7,897 bases of DNA. Origin: Rhodobiaceae bacterium. Its GTDB lineage: Bacteria; Pseudomonadota; Alphaproteobacteria; Parvibaculales; Parvibaculaceae. This document shows positions 1-5,383 of the stretch, piece after piece. Within the stretch, counting starts at the first letter, position 1, and the number at the start of each line of letters is the position of its first letter. The translations under genes were made by a program, and so were the position numbers. The stretch covers positions 1-7,897 of the forward strand of contig NVSO02000003.1 in NCBI GenBank assembly GCA_002401305.2, written 5' to 3'. The notes under the pieces were generated by a model. That model worked only from the letters and a program-made list of their open reading frames with translations. It was not told where the DNA came from and made no database searches.

Positions 1-24
1 TCATACCAACGATGGGAGGTTTAA

Positions 25-381
25 GATAATGACGCCACCTACACAGAAAAGTTCCTTAGAGTGATTTCCTATAAATTATTTAAGGATAACAACCAAATTT
101 CTATGATGCGAAAATTTATAGAACTAAACTATGTAAAGCATGGACGTGGGCCAACCGTGATTGAAAGCGGCTACGAAGCTTAAGGATTATAGGCCAGATA
201 GCGCAGGAGAAACCTTTCCCTTCGTGAACTTGTATCTCAATTTAAAGGTACAAAGTTTCTGGATACAGAGTTGCTAGAATACGAATGGCACCACTCTTAC
301 TTGAAAAGCCCGGCTCATAAGTACGGGCGTGCTACAGGCACACTTTTAGCAACCCCGTACGGATACCCCCACATCCGTTGA
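25..381 (+). pseudogene. Possible decayed gene, unrecognised, AT-rich
   Basis: One forward frame is open from 25 to 180 (52 codons, including KFLRVISYKLFKDNN and MMRKFIELNYVKHGRGP). It is broken by three stops within 21 bases (TAA 181, TAG 190, TAG 199), then open again in the same frame from 202 to 378, with TGA at 379-381 (including NLSLRELVSQFKGTKF and LEYEWHHSYLKSPAHKYG). The second half has no Met codon, and the first half has only a GTG at 61 and ATGs at 103 and 106. Over the stop cluster another frame stays open, with KDYRPDSAGETF, so paired frameshifts would also explain the break. The protein-like composition with charged and aromatic residues suggests former coding sequence, but I recognise no family. 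GC is about 39% over bases 1-300, well below the genes to the right, which fits acquired DNA. The left part of any gene lies outside the window. Chance open frames in AT-rich DNA remain possible. Confidence 0.3.
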
Positions 382-398
382 CGGGGTTGCTTCGTTTT
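348..398 (+). terminator. Strong rho-independent terminator-like hairpin
   Basis: Outer arms 348-358 (AGCAACCCCGT) and 381-391 (ACGGGGTTGCT) pair perfectly over 11 bases. Inside them 359-364 (ACGGAT) pairs with 373-378 (ATCCGT), with a two-base bulge (379-380) and a C-rich loop at 365-372. The stem is followed on the plus strand by TTCGTTTT (391-398), as expected for intrinsic termination of something transcribed rightward from the AT-rich segment. In the reverse direction the tail is only TAAAAG, so plus-strand use is favoured. It could instead be part of a small structured RNA. Confidence 0.5.
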
Positions 399-452
399 AC
401 ACTCCTGATGAGATAGGCGACCGCACCTCTCATACCATCTTTATACAGATGT

Positions 453-482
453 AAATCCCCCCGCCTATCTTGGAGGGGATTT
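453..482 (-). terminator. Hairpin just past the glyoxalase-related gene
   Basis: AAATCCCC (453-460) and GGGGATTT (475-482) form a perfect 8-base inverted repeat around a 14-base loop. It lies 21 bases beyond the stop codon of the minus-strand gene that ends at 504, so it is the natural candidate for that gene's terminator. The tail in the minus direction (ATTTAC) is only weakly U-rich; in the plus direction it reads ATTTTC. It may therefore also act on rightward transcripts. The loop contains CGCCTATCT (462-470), which is complementary to 411-419, so an alternative fold exists. Confidence 0.4.
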
Positions 483-503
483 TCATAACCGCGGCTAATT
501 TTT

Positions 504-944
504 CTAAAGGTACAATTGCACTTGAGGACGCCCATCTGAGGTTTTCTCCAAAGTCTTTCCAGTCACATCGACTTTACATGTCACCCGTTGGCGCATGTTG
601 GAAAAACTCTCGAATATCACGACATCAACGGGCTCATCAAAGTGCAGGGTGAGCTGATAACGATTGGATCCAAGAGCCACCACGCCAAGCACTTCCGCCT
701 CAAACTCTTGGGAAAGATACCGACCCTTTACATGATCACCCATCTCTACTGGGCATTCTGGCGGGCGGTTACCGATCGCGGCATGCAATACGTTCCAATC
801 TTTGAAGCCGTATTGGTGAGAAATGATTTCAAGCGATTTACTGTGTGTCACGGCTTCGCCGTTCGACTCAAGCAGAGTGGCTCGAAGGCGTTTGGCTTGG
901 TCTTTGATAATATCCAAGTTTGGAATTTTTGGTTTCTTCATCAT
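504..944 (-). CDS. Glyoxalase-related (glyoxalase superfamily) small protein
   Basis: A 146-residue protein if started at the ATG at 944. This start is chosen because AAGG lies six bases upstream (951-954) and homology-like sequence begins right after it; a second ATG follows at once (941). The longer open frame back to 1127 adds 61 residues of Ser/Arg-rich, non-conserved-looking sequence and is probably not translated. The N-terminal half (about residues 10-58) carries DIIKDQAKRLRATL and HQYGFKDWNVLHAA, the hallmark of the 'glyoxalase-related protein' domain found in small alphaproteobacterial proteins. The C-terminal half (about 68-146), with GDHVKGRYL, LHFDEPVDVVIFESFSN and KTSDGRPQVQL, is the usual second half of these proteins and probably a beta-rich fold. 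No metal-binding or catalytic set of a true glyoxalase I is evident, so an enzymatic role should not be assumed. No signal peptide or membrane segment is seen. It stands alone, 337 bases downstream of the flavin oxidoreductase gene on the same strand. Confidence 0.8.
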   Translation of the reverse strand: MMKKPKIPNLDIIKDQAKRLRATLLESNGEAVTHSKSLEIISHQYGFKDWNVLHAAIGNRPPECPVEMGDHVKGRYLSQEFEAEVLGVVALGSNRYQLTLHFDEPVDVVIFESFSNMRQRVTCKVDVTGKTLEKTSDGRPQVQLYL

Positions 945-1281
945 CTTTGGCCTTACATAACTTGCATACGGAAGATGAATGGAGCTCGCATTGCCATCCG
1001 ACCGCATGCTGAGCATGTTGAGGCGGAGAGAAGAAATCGATTTCACCGTGGCTTGCGCCCGCGAGCGGCAGGGATCGACACCCTTGATGGGTATATAGGA
1101 AGACGTACGGGCTCTGTCAACTGGCAACCGTGATTGTGAAGGCTCTCAAGGTTTAGGCGCTATGGGACAGGAGAGGCAGCGAGGAAACGCTCACCGCCTC
1201 CCTACCGCTCCATGGACCTCCGGGACAAGCCCGGAGATGACACATGAAGGGCTGGGAAACGATGAGAAAGGTTTTTGGTCT
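945..1281. other. Intergenic region, no gene supported
   Basis: This 337-base gap lies between two minus-strand genes. Open frames crossing it on both strands give low-complexity or Arg-rich translations without recognisable motifs. It holds the palindromic repeat at 1210-1242 and a second imperfect hairpin at 1172-1199 (GAGGCAGCG against CGCT, a CACC bulge, then GCCTC). Neither hairpin has a T-tract, so neither is a convincing terminator for the flavin oxidoreductase gene ending at 1282. The promoter of the glyoxalase-related gene should lie at the left end of this stretch, but I see no clear -35/-10 pair. Confidence 0.5.
1210..1242. repeat. REP-like intergenic palindrome (single copy here)
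   Basis: The core CTCCGGG (1218-1224), loop ACAAG, CCCGGAG (1230-1236) is a perfect 7-base stem. It is flanked by CCATGGAC on the left and ATGACAC on the right. This layout, a GGAT/GGAC-type flank, a GC-rich stem around a short AAG-containing loop, then ATGAC, matches the style of dispersed palindromic repeats that are abundant between genes in many alphaproteobacterial genomes. Only one copy is in the window, so repetition across the genome is inferred. It lies in the 3' region of the flavin oxidoreductase transcript, 45-65 bases past the stop, where it might stabilise the mRNA end. Confidence 0.55.
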
Positions 1282-2586
1282 TTACCAGCTGCGATTAAGT
1301 TGCTGCGACGCCTTCTTCTCATTGCCCTGATAGAGTCTAAAGGCTTTGAACACACCCAGTTTGAGGTCTGGGTTTTTGCCCTTGCTCATGAGGATGATCT
1401 GGAGGCAGAACCAGCCTTGCTGACCCCAACCGTTCAATCCTTTGATCAGCATGAAAGGGCTTTTGGCGCTCAACCAACCGGGGCCGATGCGGAGGGTTTG
1501 TTCAAATGCCGGTGCTTGCGTTACTTCACCGCTTAACAATTTTTCAGAAATGGCTGGGTCCACACATAGCGGACGGCCGACACCGATCACATCAGTTTGG
1601 CCCGATGCAAGTGCTGCGTTCATGCCCTCCACTGTGCGGAAGCCACCGGTTACCATCAATGGCATTGTGGTCACGGCTCTGATGTCGCGGGCATACTCCA
1701 AGAAATAAGCTTCGCGGGCGATGGTGCTTTCCGAGCGTGTTTCTTTACGGTCTGGATTGATGTTGAGATCATCCATCCCGCCCATACGAGGCGCTTCGTA
1801 GGTACCGCCCGACACTTCGAGCAGGTCAATTTTTTCGTCATTCAACCATTTGGCAACTTGCAAGGAGTCTTCATGAGAGAAGCCACCCTTTTGGAAATCA
1901 GCTGAGTTGAGTTTGACCGATACTGGAAACTCTGGACCAACGGCTGCACGCACAGCTCTAACGGTTTCCAAGAGCAAGCGCGCCCGGTTTGCGAGCGAAC
2001 CGCCCCACTCGTCTGTGCGATTGTTCACGTCGGGAGAGAGAAACTCAGAAATGAGATAGCCGTGCGCACCGTGCACTTGGACACCGGTGAAGCCGACTTC
2101 TTTACAGGTTTTGGCGGCAAAGGCGAAGCGCTGGATTACATCGAGAATGTCTTCGTTGCTCAGTTTACGTGGTTTGCCAAATTGACCGCCGGGCATGATC
2201 AAAGGAATTTCGGACGGACCAGCCGGTGTCTCATTTACAAGAGCGGGTGTTTGGCGACCTGCATGGGACAGCTGCGCCCAAATGTGGGTGCCGTCTTTCT
2301 TGCCGGCTTCTGCGAATGCACGCAGCGCGGACAGCGCTTCTGGTGACTGTGGGCTTTCGATGGCAACGTTGCCGGGGCGTTCCATATAACGCCGGTCCAC
2401 TTGAATGTTGCCTGTCAGCAGCATACCCGTGCCGCCTGTTGCCCAGCGGGTATAGAGCGTGGCGTGAGACGGGGTCGCTTTATTCTCTGGATCTCCGAGA
2501 CCCTCTGTCATTGCGCCCTTGGCAAGACGGTTTTTCAAGACAACGCCGCACGGCAGTTTTAACTCTTCAGATATGGTGACAGTCAT
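1282..2586 (-). CDS. NADH:flavin oxidoreductase, Old Yellow Enzyme family
   Basis: A 434-residue FMN-dependent ene-reductase of the Old Yellow Enzyme family, a cytosolic TIM barrel that transfers hydride from NAD(P)H through FMN to activated C=C bonds or similar acceptors. Visible signatures: LKNRLAKGAMTEGL (residues 17-30) at the barrel start; AQLSHAGRQ (104-112); VHGAHGYLISEFLSP (171-185), in which H172, H175 and Y177 occupy the substrate-binding His/His and proton-donor Tyr positions; NNRTDEWGGSLANR (188-201); SVKLNSADF with K225; MVTGGFRTVEG (311-321) and GVGRPLCVDP (335-344), which bind the FMN phosphate. The tail (about 372-434), with GWGQQGWF and GKNPDLKLGVFKAF, is the extra C-terminal segment of a subgroup of these enzymes. 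There is no FeS or NAD domain like that of 2,4-dienoyl-CoA reductase. The start is secure: TGA abuts the ATG upstream, and AGGGA sits about five bases before it. Physiological substrate unknown; detoxification of unsaturated carbonyls is a reasonable guess. Confidence 0.93.
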   Translation of the reverse strand: MTVTISEELKLPCGVVLKNRLAKGAMTEGLGDPENKATPSHATLYTRWATGGTGMLLTGNIQVDRRYMERPGNVAIESPQSPEALSALRAFAEAGKKDGTHIWAQLSHAGRQTPALVNETPAGPSEIPLIMPGGQFGKPRKLSNEDILDVIQRFAFAAKTCKEVGFTGVQVHGAHGYLISEFLSPDVNNRTDEWGGSLANRARLLLETVRAVRAAVGPEFPVSVKLNSADFQKGGFSHEDSLQVAKWLNDEKIDLLEVSGGTYEAPRMGGMDDLNINPDRKETRSESTIAREAYFLEYARDIRAVTTMPLMVTGGFRTVEGMNAALASGQTDVIGVGRPLCVDPAISEKLLSGEVTQAPAFEQTLRIGPGWLSAKSPFMLIKGLNGWGQQGWFCLQIILMSKGKNPDLKLGVFKAFRLYQGNEKKASQQLNRSW

Positions 2587-2607
2587 TCATTTCCCTTTTG
2601 CGCCTCT

Positions 2608-2821
2608 TTAGAGAGACGTCTGATTTAGCTTTTCGCCTTTATGATCGGAGATATGGGCAAAGCGTTGGTGTTCTTCAATGTTAAGTTCGCAGTTTTCACT
2701 ATCGAGAGCTGATTTGAAAGCTTTGATCCCTTTTTTGGCCACAACCTGTGGCAAGAAAGCTGAAGAGCAAGAGAACTCGAGAATTGATCAGACTATCCCC
2801 AGCCCTCTTTCTCAGGACCAT
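2608..2821 (-). pseudogene. Possible frameshifted small lipoprotein gene
   Basis: From the ATG at 2821 (reverse strand) a 40-codon frame runs to TAG at 2699-2701. Its first 28 residues look like a lipoprotein signal peptide: basic start MVLRKRAGD, hydrophobic core VLLLFSFLATG, then Cys27 in a lipobox-like LATGC, followed by GQK. At codons 29-31 there is a run of six A (plus-strand T run at 2731-2736). Skipping one base there moves into a second frame open to TAA at 2608-2610, which encodes KGIKAFKSALDSENCEL and then NIEEHQRFAHISDHKGEKL. Joined, the product would be about 70 residues, a believable small lipoprotein. The break at a homopolymer suggests a sequencing error, a real frameshift mutation or phase variation. 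The CGQKG start of the mature part recalls LptM/YifL-like lipoproteins, but the rest does not obviously match. No good ribosome binding site precedes the ATG. Both frames could be chance. Confidence 0.25.
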
Positions 2822-2850
2822 TGCCGCCCATAGGCTAGCATGGCTACAAT
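2821..2850 (+). promoter_or_regulatory. Candidate sigma-70-type promoter for parE
   Basis: TTGCCG (2821-2826, four of six matches to the -35 consensus) and TACAAT (2845-2850, five of six to the -10) are separated by 18 bases. Transcription would begin near 2857, giving a leader of about 80 bases before parE. It is the best pair seen upstream of parE, but short motifs like this occur by chance and alphaproteobacterial -10 elements are poorly conserved. Confidence 0.28.
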
Positions 2851-2937
2851 TCGGTTGATTCGCGGGTTGGCCCCTTTGCCAGCCTTTAAGCGTTTACACC
2901 TCGCCTTTTACGAATTTGCACATACGAGTTTGTCCCC

Positions 2938-5049
2938 ATGACCGCTTCTAAAAAAACCACTGCTCAAAAATCAACCAAAACCTCCGCTGGTTCGGGCGGG
3001 GCTGATTTGTTTGGAAGCGATCCAGCGCCACAAAAAGCGTCGGCGGGGAAAGCTAAAGCCAAGCCTGCTGCCTCTAAACCGGCCGCAACCAAAGCGCCGG
3101 CCAAAAAACGAGCCACTGAGGATTATTCAGCCAAAGATATTGAGGTGCTGGAAGGTTTGGAGCCCGTGCGGCGGCGTCCCGGCATGTATATTGGCGGCAC
3201 AGATGAGCGGTCCCTGCATCACTTGTTTGCCGAAGTGCTCGACAACTCGATGGATGAAGCGGTCGCTGGCCACGCCAGCTGGATCACAGTGCATTTGTCG
3301 GCCGATGGCTCGTTGACCGTCGGCGACAATGGTCGCGGCATTCCGATTGACCAACATCCCAAATACAAAGACCAGTCTGCACTGGAGGTCATTATGACCA
3401 CGCTGCATGCGGGCGGTAAATTTGGCGGCGACGCCTATGAAACCAGCGGTGGGCTGCACGGTGTGGGGATTTCCGTCGTCAACGCCTTGTCCCAATGGTT
3501 GGTGGTTGAAGTTGCTAAAGACCAAAACCTGTATGAAATGCGGTTTGAGCGCGGTCATGCAATCGGCAAACTGCAGGATAAGGGACCGATTAAAAACCGC
3601 CGGGGGACTTCTGTGAGTTTCCTCCCAGACCATCAGATTTTTGGGAATAGCCTGCGCTTTAAACCAGCGCGCTTGTACAAAATGGCCCGGTCAAAAGCCT
3701 ATCTATTTGGCGGCGTTGAAATTCGCTGGTCTTGCGACCCTTCTCTTTTGGACGGCAAAGATGCTACGCCAGAAAAAGAGACAATCCGCTTCCCCAATGG
3801 TTTGATCGATTTTCTAGAGGCAGCAACCAAAGGCTTGCCTACCGTGACCAATGAGCCGTTCACGGGCAAAGTAAAACGCAATGGCACACACGGCGGCATT
3901 GAATGGGCCATTACGTGGTTTGGCGGAGCGGACGGCTTTACCAATTCCTATTGTAATACTATTCACACGCCTGAGGGGGGCACCCACGTTGCGGGTCTGC
4001 GCTCCGCTCTGAACAAGGGCATCAAGGCCTACGGCGACATGACTGGCAACAAGAAGGCATCTCAAATTACAGCCGATGATATTATCGGATCTGCGGGCGC
4101 CATGCTCTCTGTGTTCATTCGTGAGCCTGAATTTGTTGGGCAAACCAAAGACCGGCTTTCGACAATAGAAGCCAGTCGATTGGTGGAAAATGCCATTCGG
4201 GATCACTTTGACCATTGGTTGAGTGCGCGGCCGCAACAGGCGAATAAATTACTCGACTGGGTGATTGATCGTTCTGACGACCGGCTACGGCGCAAACAGG
4301 AAAAAGAAGTCAATCGTAAGTCGGCAACCCGCAAATTGCGGCTACCGGGCAAGCTTGCCGATTGCAGCCAGTCTGGTGCTGTTGGCTCTGAGCTCTTCAT
4401 CGTGGAAGGCGACAGTGCGGGCGGTTCTGCCAAACAAGCCCGCGAGCGTAAATCACAAGCGGTTCTGCCATTGCGCGGCAAAATCCTCAATGTCGCCAAT
4501 GCAACATCTGCTAAGATGGCTGCAAACCAGCAGATCGGCGATTTGACGCTGGCTCTGGGCGTGGGCACTGGCAAAAACTATCTAGATTCTGATCTGCGGT
4601 ACGAGAAGGTCATCATCATGACTGATGCTGATGTCGACGGAGCCCACATCGCCTCCTTGCTCATCACTTTCTTCTATCAGAAGATGCCTGAGATGATCCT
4701 TCAAGGGCATTTGTATTTGGCGGTTCCCCCGCTCTACAAGCTCGCACAGGGCGGCACCACGTTGTATGCGCGCGATGATGCCCACAAAGATGAATTGATG
4801 GAGACCGGGTTTAAAGGCCGAGGGAAAATTGATATCAGCCGCTTTAAGGGGCTGGGCGAAATGCTCCCGGCTCAACTTAAAGTCCCCACGATGAACCGAA
4901 AAACGCGGACGCTGCTCAAAGTTGTTCTTCCATTGGAAGAGCGGGAAGAGACTGAGAAGAGCGTCTCGGACCTCATGGGTAACAAACCGGAACTCCGGTT
5001 TCAGTTCATTCAAGAACGCGCTGCCTTTGCAAAAGACCTCGACATTTAG
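2938..5049 (+). CDS. parE: DNA topoisomerase IV subunit B (ParE)
   Basis: The 703-residue ATPase subunit of topoisomerase IV, which with ParC forms the heterotetramer that decatenates replicated chromosomes and relaxes supercoils. GHKL ATPase: AEVLDNSMDEA (98-108) with general-base E99 and Mg-ligand N103, GDNGRGIP (129-136), ATP-lid GGLHGVG (171-177). Transducer domain: GQTKDRLST (401-409) with the ATP-sensing K404. TOPRIM domain: EGDSAGG (490-496) with E490, PLRGKILNV (511-519), and DADVDGAH (563-570) with metal-binding D563, D565 and D567. C-terminal end: RFKGLGEM (635-642). The absence of the large gamma-proteobacterial GyrB insertion, and the alphaproteobacterial ParE-like residues after LRGKILN, favour ParE over GyrB. 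About 60 residues precede the core, rich in Lys, Ala and Pro and likely disordered; this is longer than in E. coli ParE (630 residues). The ATG at 2938 is the only start before residue 83: the frame upstream is closed by TAA at 2887 and offers no start codon. No Shine-Dalgarno sequence is seen. No clear terminator follows it. Confidence 0.95.
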   Translation: MTASKKTTAQKSTKTSAGSGGADLFGSDPAPQKASAGKAKAKPAASKPAATKAPAKKRATEDYSAKDIEVLEGLEPVRRRPGMYIGGTDERSLHHLFAEVLDNSMDEAVAGHASWITVHLSADGSLTVGDNGRGIPIDQHPKYKDQSALEVIMTTLHAGGKFGGDAYETSGGLHGVGISVVNALSQWLVVEVAKDQNLYEMRFERGHAIGKLQDKGPIKNRRGTSVSFLPDHQIFGNSLRFKPARLYKMARSKAYLFGGVEIRWSCDPSLLDGKDATPEKETIRFPNGLIDFLEAATKGLPTVTNEPFTGKVKRNGTHGGIEWAITWFGGADGFTNSYCNTIHTPEGGTHVAGLRSALNKGIKAYGDMTGNKKASQITADDIIGSAGAMLSVFIREPEFVGQTKDRLSTIEASRLVENAIRDHFDHWLSARPQQANKLLDWVIDRSDDRLRRKQEKEVNRKSATRKLRLPGKLADCSQSGAVGSELFIVEGDSAGGSAKQARERKSQAVLPLRGKILNVANATSAKMAANQQIGDLTLALGVGTGKNYLDSDLRYEKVIIMTDADVDGAHIASLLITFFYQKMPEMILQGHLYLAVPPLYKLAQGGTTLYARDDAHKDELMETGFKGRGKIDISRFKGLGEMLPAQLKVPTMNRKTRTLLKVVLPLEEREETEKSVSDLMGNKPELRFQFIQERAAFAKDLDI

Positions 5050-5184
5050 GGGCCGTCATAGCGCTCATTTTTGAATCGCCAAGAATAGTTTTCACCACCT
5101 TTACACACCCCATTTGGTGCCAAGTGTGGCCTTAACAACGCTTTTTGCCGTCAAATGGCTTGTTTTGACGCCGAAAGCCGCGTG

Positions 5185-5236
5185 TTTCCGTGCAATTTAT
5201 TGACTTTCCGATGCAATTACTTATCGTGCCGGAAAC
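5185..5236. repeat. Cluster of three TTTCCG motifs upstream of rhlE
   Basis: TTTCCGTGCAATT (5185-5197) recurs as TTTCCGATGCAATT (5205-5218), one inserted base apart and with starts 20 bases, about two helical turns, apart. A third motif is inverted at 5230-5236 (CGGAAAC), giving a perfect match to the complement of GTTTCCG at 5184-5190. The second copy overlaps the possible -35 hexamer TTGACT (5200-5205). The spacing fits cooperative binding by a regulator, but the regulator is unknown. Confidence 0.4.
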
Positions 5237-5320
5237 TTGGTGAAGTTACGGCGCTCGTGTGCGCTACTTCTATTGAGAATGACCCGTTCATTTGGGCCTT
5301 CCGAGCAACCCGCCCCGTTC

Positions 5321-5347
5321 ACGCAGTTTGGGTTATCTGAACTGCGT
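5321..5347 (+). promoter_or_regulatory. Inverted repeat in the rhlE leader
   Basis: ACGCAGTT (5321-5328) and AACTGCGT (5340-5347) are perfect 8-base arms around the 11-base loop TGGGTTATCTG. It ends 36 bases before the rhlE ATG and has no T-tract, so it is not a terminator. As RNA it would form a small hairpin near the translation start; as DNA it could be an operator. The role is inferred only from position. Confidence 0.35.
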
Positions 5348-5383
5348 AGCGATATGGCAGAGAATAAGCAGTAGACCTCATAC

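Larger units (their letters stand above)
2587..2937. other. Divergent intergenic region between flavin oxidoreductase and parE
   Basis: This 351-base gap must contain the promoters of both the minus-strand flavin oxidoreductase gene and plus-strand parE. AGGGA at about 2592-2596 is the ribosome binding site of the flavin gene. Most of the interval (2608-2821) is covered by a minus-strand signal-peptide-like frame and an overlapping frame described separately. A candidate parE promoter is at 2821-2850. No operator-like palindrome stands out. Confidence 0.5.
5050..5383 (+). other. rhlE leader / intergenic region with repeated motifs
   Basis: This 334-base gap between parE and rhlE has no supported gene; a 61-codon frame at 5155-5340 is Cys-rich, without motifs, and is taken as chance. 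Visible structure: a 7-base inverted repeat CGTCAAA (5149-5155) with TTTGACG (5164-5170); three TTTCCG motifs between 5185 and 5236 (two direct, one inverted) around TTGACT (5200-5205), a good -35 match without a good -10; and an 8-base perfect inverted repeat at 5321-5347 close to the rhlE start. A promoter for rhlE with a long leader is likely. Long leaders are known for several cold-induced RNA helicase and cold-shock genes, but no such function is shown here. Confidence 0.45.

Noticed and set aside
588..1133. A 181-codon plus-strand open frame opposite the glyoxalase-related gene
   Set aside because: Antisense shadow; the minus-strand frame has a recognisable domain and a ribosome binding site, and this translation has neither.
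1172..1199. Imperfect hairpin past the flavin oxidoreductase gene as its terminator
   Set aside because: The stem has a four-base bulge and there is no T-tract in either direction.
5113..5122. TTGGTGCCAA palindrome after parE as an operator or terminator
   Set aside because: Too short, no T-tract, no second copy; likely chance.
5155..5340. A 61-codon plus-strand open frame between parE and rhlE
   Set aside because: Cys-rich translation without motifs, no ribosome binding site, and it overlaps the promoter-like and repeat elements upstream of rhlE.
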